64,000 bases of DNA, taken from Gonium pectorale (lineage: Eukaryota > Chlorophyta > Chlorophyceae > Chlamydomonadales > Volvocaceae). Location of the stretch: contig LSYV01000003.1 in NCBI GenBank assembly GCA_001584585.1, positions 2,928,059 through 2,992,058 of the forward strand, given 5' to 3'. The position numbers were made by a program, and so were the translations under genes. This document shows positions 31,590 through 42,554 of the stretch, piece by piece (within the stretch, counting starts at the first letter, position 1; each line of letters opens with the position of its first letter). Under the pieces are notes generated by a model. It searched no databases and was not told where the DNA came from. It saw nothing but the letters and a program-made list of their open reading frames with translations.

Positions 31590-31708
31590 GAGGCTGCCAG
31601 GTCGCCACCGCTGTTCAGGTACACCGCGCCAAGCAGCGCCACCATCGCATCAGCCAGGGCCTGAGTACGCAGCAGAATCGAATATGTGGCATGGCCACGA
31701 GCGAGCAG
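31590..31708 (-). CDS. RNase III-domain-like exon (partial gene)
   Basis: After an acceptor (CCCCACAG) the minus strand reads LLARGHATYSILLRTQALAD and then AMVALLGAVYLNSGGD. This resembles the second conserved helix of RNase III domains (typical form LADALEALIGAIYLDSGGD), which carries the catalytic Asp and, three residues later, the catalytic Glu. Here the Asp is kept and the Glu position is Val, so the domain may be structural only, as in ribosome-associated RNase III homologues. In another frame just downstream (about 31585-31510) the sequence QVEWAVARLLADGTVVREGG looks coding, suggesting a splice I cannot place or a frameshift. I cannot find the first RNase III motif or a start, so the gene is incomplete in this reading and might be a pseudogene. 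Confidence 0.4.
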
Positions 31709-32550
31709 CTGTGGGGCGAAAGGTGGGGGTCAGGGGGAGCGGTCGGGAGGCGAGCAGCTGTGACCAGATTGCGCCACGGCGCTGCCGTGCCGCACCACCA
31801 AGCTGCATCAAGTGTTTAAAGGTGTGCTGGGGAGGTGCGGTTGCCGAAAGGACGTTTGGCGCAGCACAACCGCCTCTTACGCCGTATGCCACGCATGCTC
31901 CCCTACCGTGTGGCCCGGCACCCACCCAACTTGGGCGCCACCAGCACCCTGTCGGCGCCGAGCGGTCACACCACGTCCGAGCACGTGCGGTTGCCCCACG
32001 CGGCAGCCCCCATCGCGGCCTGCGCCTGGCGCCCATAGCGGGCTCGCAGCCCTGTTGCTGCTGCTGCTGCTCTGGTGGCGACTGTGGCGCTCACTGCGGT
32101 GCGCTGTCGTATTCGTTTGGTGTACATGTTCATTTCACGGTCCTTTGACACGTGTGTGTATGCGTGTGTACGGCGCTGTTGTGATTGCCGTGCAGATCTT
32201 GGGTATTTAGCGTCGCAGCGCTTGTGTCGCGCTGCGCTCGTCTTGCTAGGGGGCGCGCCACTTTCCCCGACTTTCCCCGACACACTTTCCCCGCCCCGGT
32301 AGCAGCTAAGGTCTAGCCTGCAGCGCTAAAGGAACCACCGAACATGTCTCGCTGCTGTCAAATAAACGGAATCGAAGGAATGAGGTGCGGAAGTCAGTCT
32401 GCTCGGCTCGAGGGGCGAACGAGGGCACACGGTCATGCCCTTTCATACTCAACCGCCAGCAGGTCGCCCCCTAGGCGTAGGTACACGCCCGTGCCGCACC
32501 CCTTCAGGCGCCCGCAGTTTTGCTCCTCGCTGGATAAGGAGCGTTCCCTG

Positions 32551-33153
32551 TCACGTGGCGCAAGCCCGTCGCAGGCACAGGCACCCGACGCCCCGGTCGG
32601 CAGGCGCGCCAGGGGGCGGCTGCTTCGACAGCCGCCCTTGCGGGTATGGCTGCGACTGGTCCTCCGGCGCAACCCCTCCCTTCGCCCGCCCCTGTCCCTG
32701 CCCGTGTGCCTGCTGTGGCCCCTGCTCTGCTGCAGGGTACGGATCCTGCGCGGGCGCCTGGCCAGCCCCGTTCGCCTCTGCTCCCGTGCTTTGCCGCTCA
32801 TAGCCCATGCCGCCCATGCCACCACTGTTGCGCTCATTCAGTGCCATGCCCTGCTGCTCATCCTCTCCCCGTGTGGCCACCCTCCTGCTGCTGCTGCTGC
32901 TGTCCGCTTCACCGTGCTGATACCTAGGCCCCTTCTGTTCCCGTTCCACCTTCACCGCTGCCCGCCGGTCCTCCTCCGCCGCCTTCTGCGCCGCCCTGCG
33001 CCGCCCCCTCGCCCGCTGCTCCGCGCGGACGTTCCTGGCGAGGCGCTCGGCGGTGGTCACCAGTAAGCCGGAGCGCCTGGAGGGGTCCACCAGCAGTGCC
33101 TGCCGTGCGCCGGGCGGCAGGTGCGGGGCGGCGGGGCATCCGCGCGGATCGGG
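32551..33153 (-). CDS. Hypothetical basic, low-complexity protein (terminal exon)
   Basis: A 201-codon open frame follows an acceptor (GGTCACAG) at 33154 and ends at a stop at 32551. It reads PPGARQALLVDPSRRSGLLV and then a charged helix (ERLARNVRAEQRARG, AQKAAEEDRRAAVKVEREQK), then Ser-, Gly- and Gln-rich sequence. Codon content and the amphipathic helix suggest real coding sequence. I recognise no family and cannot place upstream exons; it might be part of the same transcript as the RNase III-like exon. Confidence 0.35.
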   Translation of the reverse strand, partial: PDPRGCPAAPHLPPGARQALLVDPSRRSGLLVTTAERLARNVRAEQRARGRRRAAQKAAEEDRRAAVKVEREQKGPRYQHGEADSSSSSRRVATRGEDEQQGMALNERNSGGMGGMGYERQSTGAEANGAGQAPAQDPYPAAEQGPQQAHGQGQGRAKGGVAPEDQSQPYPQGRLSKQPPPGAPADRGVGCLCLRRACAT

Positions 33154-35925
33154 CTGTGACCGCTACCGGCCCGGGCACGAGCGCATCACCGATCAAGAAC
33201 GCCACATAAACCCTACATATCTGCCGCACAACTACGTGGTCTTTGAGCCCTGTCCTCTCTTCTCCGTCAAGTCGCCTGATGCCCAAACTACGATGGCGGC
33301 AAGACAGAGGTGCGAAGCAGGCGCGCGCTGGTCATGCGCAGCTGCGCCGCCCGGCGCCATTCCGCGACAGCAGCGCGTGCGCAAAGCCTGGGGCCCGGGA
33401 CACCAGTGGGGGCTAAGGCGGGTGGGGTGCCCGGAAGGCAGGTGGTACGGTGTGGCCGAAGTGTACGCGGGCGGTAGCGGGTTTGGAATGGGAGGGGCGG
33501 GGCTGCGGCGGGAGTACAGCATGCGAGGGGCGCCTGGGCGGGTGGGGCGGGATGCAGAGCGGGATGTGATGGGGGGGGAGGGCGGAGGGGCGTGGCCGGA
33601 GCGGAGGAGGGGTTTAGGGCGAGCTATGGCTGCCGGACCACCATAGTGGCGCAGTACCCGGTCAGTGCCGAGTAGGTTGGGCGAATGGGTATGGCCTTGA
33701 CGCGCACCGGAGGGTGGAACCCGGCGCCGCTGCATGACCCCCTCCGGTCGGCTACGCTGTTGGTATCGGCAGGTACAGTCAGGCGGACGGCTGAGGCGCG
33801 GCGGTGGGGCAACGGTCGGTGCTGCCGTCTCCGTGACGGCAGTGAGAAGCCGGTGCGGGGCCAGTGATTGAGCCGGAGTTCCCGAGTGCCAGGACATGAC
33901 ATGCCCTATTGCGGCCGTAGTAATTGGGCGGAAGGTAAAGGAGGAACCGGTGCACACTGGTGTTCTAGGAGTCACGCTTGGTGGGGCGGCCCGGTCAGCG
34001 GACCGCGCCGCCGACTGGGGGTGGATAGACAACATGGACACAGCGGGAGACGAGGCGGCGGCAGGGCGGCAGCAGGCGGAACCGAGCCCATCGTCGGACC
34101 CGCGCACGCAGCCCGGGGGCGCCGGCCTCAACCCGGCGGAGGGGACGCGCGCTCGGTGGACATGGCGCACGGCAGCGCAAGCTACACGAGCAGAACGAAC
34201 GGGGGAACGCCGGGCGACACGGTTGCCGATGCCGACACGGAGGCAGTTGACCGCAGGCAACGCGCCTATTGGCGGCGCGAGGCAAAGAGACAACTGAGCC
34301 TGCTGCGAGTCGAGCAGCGCCTGTCGGCGCTGCGCGGCCAGAGGGCGCAGACCCCACACCAGCGGTTGTGGGCGACGCGGGGACAGCGGCGATAGGCGAT
34401 CGGGGCCGGCCGCGGGAGGAAGTGCTGATGCGACGGACGCTGCAGGAGCCCGAGGACCGCCGCCGGAAGCTGGCGGAGCGGCTAGCGACTGCCGAAAACG
34501 AGCGGCAGCAGGCGCATGAGGAGTCCGTCTACTGCCAGGAGGCAACTGGCGGGCTATGGGCGCCTTGAGCAGCAGCTGACTCGCAAGGCGGCGGAGGCCG
34601 AAGGTCTGGGCTAGCTGGGCCGGGAGCCGGACCGGCTGCGCGGCATGCCGGGAGCAGCGGAGCAGGCGCAGCGGCGTCTCGAGCAGCAGCACTGGCACGC
34701 CACCAAGCAGGCCGCGGTGCCCCAGCTGGAGGACTGCGGGGCTGCCGGCATACAGGTCGCCGGAGCGCCGGAGGTGAGCTCTTTAGCGCTGTAACGCTGG
34801 CAGGTGGTGGTCCCGGCAGACCAGCAGCTACTGTGAGTGGCCGGCGCTGGTATCCGTTACGTGCCAGTACATAACGGACACCCGCGCCGGCAACCCGCGC
34901 CGGCCACTCGTGCGTTGCGACCTCCAGCATTCGCTCCTGATCCTCGCGTAGAGGAGGCAAAGGCTTCGGGCGCGTCGCCACGACCCTCATTTCCCCCCAG
35001 CTTTTGCAGCAAGGGGCCGGTGGCCGCTGCTCTTCCGCAAGCTGCCCTTTCTACGAGACAGTCCCAGCAAGGTTAGGTACAATAGTGTAGATAAATATGA
35101 CGATTATACTGATACTTGGTATAGGGATATCGCTACATGCGCTACGCCGGTCAGCTCTACTAGTACCCTTAGTACGTCAATATGATAACATGTAAACAAG
35201 AGTATGCTGGGATAGAAGGACTATGTCAGTCCTTGCCGCATCCCTAAATATACGCACCCGTGTGCTGCGCGTGCCATGCCTGTCGGTTCTGGAGCGTTAC
35301 GAACCCAATCGCGCGTTGCACTTTACACGCTTGCACGTTACAATGCTGTCACTTCAGCTGTATGGTAGGCTAGTTGGGTAATATAAGAGGGTGCTACTTG
35401 AGTGACAGTGGACAGGATGCGGAGCCATGAACGCCTGTTCATAACTGAGCCTGCTGCACCATGTGATCATGTTAATTTTGGTTTACATTTTTACATCAAG
35501 TTCGACAACTAGCGCTTTGCAATCCTGACCGCCCTCCATGCTGTGGCGCAGAGCAAGAGGTCTTGACACAGTCGAGCTTACAGATCATGCCATCCATTGT
35601 AAGAGCCATGAATTGGTACGGAAGCAACATGCCGGGAAACGCTGCGACACGCCGGGACACGCCAGACAGCGTACGGCTTGGCATGTGGGCCAACGTCCCC
35701 AACTGAGTATGCATCCGCTCCTCACATCAATAGCTGGAACCCACACCGCGACAATCTAAACCTTTAGGTGCCACTCCCAGAGCACTTACTCCCAGAGCAC
35801 TTCCGACTTTCGGTCTTCCCATACAGCTCCCGTTCGTCAGCTTACGCCTTTGCTGCTCCCATGTCTGCGTATGACCCCTAGCTCTTAGGGCGCTTGCTTG
35901 TTCCGGCTGAGTTGTTTCGCGCCAG
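33154..35925. other. Unresolved region with decayed coiled-coil frames; AP-2 mu upstream region
   Basis: 33300-33640 is strongly G-rich on the plus strand. Between 33868 and 34800 plus-strand frames alternate: RREAKRQLSLLRVEQRLSAL in one, then EPEDRRRKLAERLATAENER in another, then more Gln/Glu/Arg-rich sequence after stops. This looks like a coiled-coil coding sequence broken by frameshifts, for example an old gag-like or host gene. 35060-35500 is AT-rich with nothing coding. A 15-base CTCCCAGAGCACTT duplication is near 35775-35803. The last few hundred bases should contain the AP-2 mu promoter. Confidence 0.3.
34840..34891. repeat. Inverted repeat / hairpin
   Basis: Arms of 20 bases, GCCGGCGCTGGTATCCGTTA (34840-34859) and its near-complement (34872-34891), match at 18 of 20 positions around a 12-base loop. 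A further copy of the CGCGCCGGC arm sequence follows directly. Confidence 0.7.
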
Positions 35926-38900
35926 ATGGCCTCCGCGGCATCGGCGATTTACTTTCTGAACCTTCGCGGGGACATTCTTCTAGAGAGAAAGTACAAGGAT
36001 GACGTCGAGTAAGATCGGGCCTTCGTGCAGCTGGGACCGAAATGAGAGCACCTTCTGCGCAACTGGCCAGCCTGCACGCTCATGACGCTTATGCAGCTGG
36101 AGTGCATCGATGAAACGATGCTTGTGCACGTGATGCATTTTTCTCTGCTCAGGTGTACCCATAGGCAACAGTGTTGAGTTGATCCTGCTGTCCCAAACCC
36201 CGAATCTTGCAGCCGGGAAATTGCGGAGAGCTTTCGAGATCGCATCCTTAACGCCCGCGAGCGCGACTCTGCTGCCGTTCACGGGCCCATTCGCACCCTT
36301 GGCTCGGTCACGTTCATGTACCTCCGGCACTCGGACATATACATCCTGCTGCTGACGCGGAGCAATGGCAACGCCATGTTGTCCTTCCGCTTCATGACCT
36401 CGGTAAGGGCACACGGTTGGGGGCATGCACGCGGGGTTGCGTGTACGTGCGGGTTTGGTAGGTGCATGTCAACCCAGAGGCCCGTAACCTTGCTTTGTAA
36501 CGCGCGCAACCTCATACCTATTACTTTACGGCCAAGGGTCCACCGCATGTGAAATTCTCGTTCTCGTCCTGGCAGCTGATAATGCTAGCTGCCTTCCCGA
36601 CCCATTTGGGTGGGTCATGCGGGTGCATTGCTGATATTGCTTGGCCGCTTCACCCTGGCACCGCAGCTGGTGTCTCTGTTCCAGTCGTACTTTGAGGGGG
36701 ACCTCTGCGAGTCGTCCATCAAGTCCAATTTCGGTGAGCAGGTTGCCGTCCCTGGGCACACGGATGGAAAGAAGGCTCATTTGTGGGCACACGTGTGGGT
36801 CAACGCTCCCTGCGCCGCATGCAATGCAAGTGGGTGCCGGGCACGCTCATGACCTTGACCGCGGTCCAACCTCCCATGCCGGCTGTGCAGTGCTCATGTA
36901 TGAGCTGCTGGACGAGGTGATGGACTACGGGCTGCCGCAGGTGGGCAGCAGGCGTATATGTCGTGATGACGGAATAGGGGCCGGGGGCATGAGCCATACC
37001 CGGGGCAGCTTGGTCGGGATGCCCGAGGACGCGGGGGGAGGGGCGGGCTCCACGGGACATGAGAGATGGACGCCGAAGGGCTTATGGCACGGGCCAACAT
37101 GGGCGGGCGAGCATCGACGAGTCGGGGAATACGGTGCCGCTGGTACTTGCCTACCTGAATCCAGCTCGATGCTGTATGATTGTGCCTCCTGAACCCGACC
37201 CGGTCCGTGTGCCCCACCGTGTCCATCACCGCCATCCAACAGATCTCGGACCCGTCCATCCTCAAATCGCTCATCCTGCAAAAGGGCTACAAGTCCGAGG
37301 GTGGTCTGCTGGGCGGGCCTAGCACGGCTTCGGAGCAGGCGGTGGGTGGCGTGGGGCGCCTCGGGGCGGAGGGGCGCTGTGAGCACGGCTGCTGGGTTGG
37401 CGACGTGTACAGCCATGGAGACGGACATGGGTCGGATTCCTGCGTTCAGGCAATGCGGGTTTATACAGGGGTGGTATGCGGGGCAAGCCCTCCACCAGGG
37501 CACGAAGGGTGCGATGCCCGGTCGCAGCCGGTCATGTAGGAGTACGGCAAAGAAGAGGCGGGCCCCAAAAGCTTGGGTATGCACAAGCATGCCGCACACT
37601 TGAGTCCGTAAAGATAGAAGTGCAGTCAAGCTGCACCATACCAACCAGCGGCATGGGTTCCGTTACCCACGTTTGGGCAACTTTCATGTTTCGTGTTTCC
37701 TGTCGCCTGACTGCGTGGTGACGGTGAGCCGCACCGGTCATTGGGACTCCAGGGAGCATGATGGAAAAGGCGGCGGACCACAAGCGCAGTCCCATGGTGC
37801 ATGACCGCCCACTCGGGCGACCGGGGAGCGGGGACACCACCGGCCACCCGCCAGCTGGTAGTGCGTCCGCACCCCGTGCAGCCACGGCGCTCCCCTCAAC
37901 CTCCCTGCGGCCCTCGCACATTGCCCCCCATCGCGCTCCTGGCCTGGCAGGCAAAGAAGGCGCGCGACGCTGCCGCCGCGGCCAACGCGACGCTGGCCGT
38001 GACCGGTGCGGTCGGGTGGCGGCGCGAGGGCATCAAGTACAAGAAGAACGAGATCTTCCTGGACCTGGTGGAGCAGGTCAACGTGCTCATGAGCAGCAAC
38101 GGTGAGGAGGAGGCCGGGAGGGAAGTGAGTGCCGCAAGGCTTACGTGTAAATCTACCTCTTCCCCATACTGGATACATGCCAACCTCAGCCGGAAGGCAG
38201 GTGGCACATACCTTAGTGCGTGAGGCTCCGTAGATTTGCTGCCCAAGAAGGGGCGTCTCGTAGAGTGGGGCATCGCAGCACTGCAGCCTGTCAGTTTGCA
38301 TGGTGTCCTGGGTCTCCCAACAGCCCACACACATGATCTGTGCTGCACTCCGTGCGGCCCTTCGGTGGCTCCCACGCGCCGCCCGCCTGTCGCGCCCTCC
38401 GCGCCCCAGGGACGGTGCTGCGGAACGACGTGGTGGGGCGGGTCGTCATGAAGTGCTTCCTGTCGGACATGCCAGAGCTGCGGCTCGGGCTCAACGACGC
38501 GATGCAGGTGCGGACCACGCTACGCAAAGGAACCAGCCGCTTTGGGCGGTGGGAGAGGCGACTCTTCGAGGGGCAGGCGTCTCAGTGCATTGCGCGGGGC
38601 AGCTGCTGTGCTCACCCACTCTCGCATCACTCTATGACCGCTTTACGCACGGGATGCTGCAAGTTCCGGCTTCCAGAGGCGCGTCCTTGCGTACTCGCCC
38701 AGCCTAAAGGCCGCTGACGCGGCTCGCACCGCCTGGCCTCTCCTTCCGTTTGCAGGACACGACCTTCCACCAGTGCGTGAACCTGGGCGCGTACGAGTCG
38801 CAAAAAGTGGTGACCTTCGTGCCGCCGGACGGGGAGTTCGAGCTCATGCGGTGAGCGATGCGGCGGGCTTCACGGCACGGGCTGGGTGCGACGGCAGACG

Positions 38901-40524
38901 GAGGGAGGGCTCATTTGGGCTTTGCGCCCTTTGATGCCTGTGCGCGTGCACCGTGCACATTCTCATGTCTGGCGCGCAGCTCCAAGGGTCCGTTGTCTTC
39001 GGTGCCCGCCAGCCTGGTACCTCAGGCGCACAAACCCCCGCACCTAACATGCCCCGCCTGTCCGCCTTCTATCATGTAACCTTGCACCCTACCGCTTGCC
39101 CACTCGCGTGCACGTTTGATATCGCGCCACTGCATTCGCGCTGGTGCCCTGTGCTCATCACCTTCAACTTCATTGCCCTCCCTCCCTGCGCAGGTACCGA
39201 GTGAACGAGGGCATCACGCTGCCGTTCAAGGTGCTGCCCGTCATCAACGAGGTGGGCCGCACCAAGCTGGAGGCCAACGTCAGCGTGCGGTCAACCTTCT
39301 CCAACAAGCTGCAGGTCAGTGCCAAGGCAGGCCGGGGGCCCGCCGCCTTCCGTAACCACTACACCACAGGATCACAGTGTCATACTTGTCCTCCACGTGG
39401 CTTGCTGCCGGGGCCCACACGCCCGCTCGTGAGTAGTGCACATGGCACCTCGCGGCGCTTCGCAGCGCGGCGGCTCACCTGTGTATCTAGCGGCCTGTTG
39501 CGGTGCTCCTGAGGGTATCTCCTTGCGTTGTACCTCTCGCTGCCGACGCCCGCCTCGCCGCACCGCCCCTCGCTCTCGCCTGCCTCGAAGGCCGGGCCGG
39601 TGGTGGTGCTGGTGCCTGTGCCCGACAACACCGCCTCGGCCAAGCTGCTGGTGACGGCGGGCCGCGCCAAGTACGACGCCACCAAGAAGGCGCTGGTGTG
39701 GAAGATGCCTAAGTTCATGGGAGGCGCTGAGCACACGCTGCGGGCCGAGGTGACGCTGGTGGCGTCCACGCGGGAGAAGAAGGCCTGGGGGCGGCCGCCC
39801 ATCCAGATGAACTTCCAGGTGGGGTGAGGTCGTGGGCAGGCGGGCTGGCGGGCGAGGAGGCACTCTTGGGTCTAGAGCAGCTGTATAATTGATGGCGCGG
39901 GAAGCGCTGTGGCTGACGCCGGTGCTCCCATTGCAGCTTGTCGCTATGGCTCCTGCGGCCGTCTTGATTGTGTCCAAAGTGGCTATCGAGCATTGCCGTA
40001 ATGGATGCCGTATGCACTGTCGTACGCCGTGTCGTGCCCCCGACCTGCGCTGCCCGTGCGGTGCCCTGTGGTGCCAATGCCGGCAGGTGCCCATGCTGGG
40101 CTGCAGCGGGCTGCGAGTGCAGTACCTGAAGGTCGTCGAGCGGAAACAGGGCAGCGCGTACAAGGTGGGTATGTGGGTGGGCCTTTGCGGCCAGCTGCGT
40201 GAGGGAGCCAGACGTGGGGGACCAACGGGGCTTGGCGCACAGAGGCGATGGCGCTGGGACTTGTTCGTCGCCTGCACTCCCGTATGCGTGCATGGAGCGT
40301 CGACGACGCCGTTGTGTGGCAATGGTTGGTGCTTCAAGCGCACGGTGGTGTGGCATTGGTTGCAAGGGAATGCGTCGCGCGACCTTTGGCGCGCCCGTAG
40401 CCCGCGCGGTGTGCATCTGCCTCGCCTCCTCACGCGTCTCCTGCAAACTTCTGCCGTTTGTCTGCAGGTGGACAAGTGGGTCCGCAAACTGTGCAAGAGC
40501 GGGGACTTCCTCGTGCGCATCTAG
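35926..40524 (+). CDS. AP2M: AP-2 complex subunit mu (clathrin adaptor medium chain)
   Basis: Twelve exons, all in phase: 35926-36008, 36213-36402, 36667-36733, 36891-36940, 37243-37341, 37951-38101, 38410-38507, 38756-38850, 39194-39314, 39591-39818, 40087-40164, 40468-40524; 438 residues, the usual length of mu2. The N-terminal longin-like domain (1-140) starts [20 protein letters not shown] and continues [20 protein letters not shown] and [14 protein letters not shown]. The mu-homology domain (about 180-438) starts [20 protein letters not shown], with [54 protein letters not shown] and [11 protein letters not shown]. The mix fits AP-2 better than AP-1, -3 or -4, although the C-terminus (GDFLVRI) departs from the usual YE(I/T)RC ending. 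The protein binds YxxPhi sorting signals in cargo at the plasma membrane during clathrin-mediated endocytosis. The exon at 39591 uses an AAG acceptor. Confidence 0.93.
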
Positions 40525-42554
40525 AACAGCTGGCGGGCGGGGGCTTGCATCCGCTCGGTTGCATGTCGAGGGAGTGTATCGGCCAGACCGCGTGGCCATG
40601 CACGGGGCCTTGCAACCGCAACGAACCTCCGAACTGTAGCGTTGCATACGGCAGCGCACGGCACCCGAATGGCGACTGCCCCTTCCTGACGCATTGGTGT
40701 CTGCGCGATGTTGGGCTTTGCCCACATGCCTTGCTTGGGATTGTTGGGGTACGGGCTCAAGGGGCGTTGGGTGTGCGCAGGATGGGTGGGAGCTTTTGAG
40801 TGCAACGCCGTGCGGACTTCGCACCGTGCCGCCAGCGGGGCACCGGATAGCCGCTGCAACGCCACACCTAGGTCTAGGCTGCAAGGCAGGCATGGGAGGT
40901 GCCGTCGGGATTCCATGACAGAGGCTCGACGAATGTGTGCCGTGAAGTTCGATTGGCTCCGTGGGGCGGGTTTGTGGGAGCCGTCAGGGCACGGCGCCGT
41001 GCAAGGGCGGCATAATCGCTTGACACGAGTGGTGCCTAAGCAATAGCAGCCAATCTACCAACACGCGTGTCACAAAATGGTGTGTGATGTGTATGCAAAT
41101 GACCTGCGATCGTCGTGTGTTGACTGCGAGCGATAGTCCTGTGTGGCAGCTGATTGTACGAGCTCTGCACCCGAATGGATGGGGCGCAGTGGGCTGCGTG
41201 TTAGTGCAGGGGCCCCGAGCATGCAACGCTCACGGCCGGAACGGGACGTGGGTGCAGTCGAGGAGCCGTGTGGGCCCGGGCGCTCGCACGGCCGTGCATA
41301 ATGTGGGCCTCGCCCCGTGGGCCACTGCCTCGCGTGCGGGCAGTCCAACCTTGTACAATCTTCAAAAGCTCCAGTCTACTTCCACGAGCCTGGTATGTCC
41401 CTACCGTACTGGTGGCGCAAGCATCGGCCCATTCAGCTTCTCAGCGGTCCCTGGTATACGTTACAATTGTATCCCTAGATAACCAAAATAACTGCAAGAT
41501 GTTCAGCCTCAAACCTTTCCATGGCTTAATCTACGCATCGCGGCGTGACAAGACATCGCTAACGCATGCATTCCCGCGTAACTAGCTGCCGCCCATCAAC
41601 TGGCAACAGTGCCCACCATCCTCTGCCCAAAATCCAACGGGTATGGACATCAACTAAAGCGTCGCAGCCTCTCCCTGCTACTGCTACCATCAACATTCGG
41701 CACGTTGGTGCCCGTACGCGGCTACACGTCAAGATAGCATGCCAGTTACATGGCACGCGGCACCTTGACGGTTAGATCACAGCTCGTAATAATGACATAA
41801 GAGCTACAACTACTCCCACCAACTGAGCGGATGCGCTTGGTTGACCCACTCACACCTGTCGGTGATGAGGGTCCGCCAACGCGGTGCACGAGCCAGCCTC
41901 CTGCACCGCCTGACATGGCGGACACACAATACACATCATATACCCTGCCGTGCCCTGCGTATGCAAGCGCGAACCATTCGCACAACCGCAAGCCATCGCC
42001 AGCCTGTGTCCCCCGCAATGCAAACCTGGAACCCCGCTGCAGCTGCAGCTGGAGAACCGATATTGCACGAAAAGCACGACCGAGCACAGCGCAGACCTTG
42101 CTTTTGGCTCCTTGCTTGCACTGCCCCACCGCCGCCAGGCATGGGTGCCCGGGCGCATGGCACTGCATACCGTGGCAACCCACATGCGCACCCAGCGCAC
42201 GCCATGCCACCGGCGCCGGCCACTAGGCGCTGATGAAGCTGCAAGCCGGCATGCGCTGCCGGGCCCCATGCAGCTCATCACGCGCCCGCGCTGGCACGGC
42301 CTGCGCCCGGGCCCCAGTCCCCAGCCTCCGCACGCTGCGCGCATGTTGCGGGATCACTGAGGAACTCGCTGCGCACCCGGGGCACCCGCTGTGGTCGCAT
42401 CACAGCGCACGGTGCCGACGTCTCCCTCCCAGTGCCACCAATGGATGGCACACATGCCACTGACCCGAGCCGTACCCGATGCTCCAAGCCGCGGCAAACC
42501 GTGGCCGTGGCCGCGCACGCACAGGGGGAGGGGCCGGCTCATGTCTTTTAGACA
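40525..42554. other. Convergent intergenic region (3' UTRs of AP-2 mu and ankyrin gene)
   Basis: Two converging genes end here, so it should contain both 3' UTRs. No coding family seen. Minus-strand TGTAA motifs at 41750-41746 and 41465-41461 are candidate poly(A) signals for the ankyrin gene. I found no TGTAA on the plus strand for AP-2 mu. Confidence 0.4.
41746..41750 (-). terminator. Candidate poly(A) signal TGTAA for the ankyrin gene
   Basis: TGTAA on the minus strand about 800 bases after the stop at 42555. Position-based assignment only. Confidence 0.3.

Noticed and set aside
34269..34568. Possible retrotransposon gag gene
   Set aside because: Coiled-coil character only; no zinc knuckle, protease or RT nearby, so I list it only as an unresolved broken frame.
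33232..34698. 488-codon minus-strand frame
   Set aside because: Composition (Pro/Arg/Ala/Ser-rich) is that of an antisense shadow of GC-rich plus-strand sequence; no domain or splice support.
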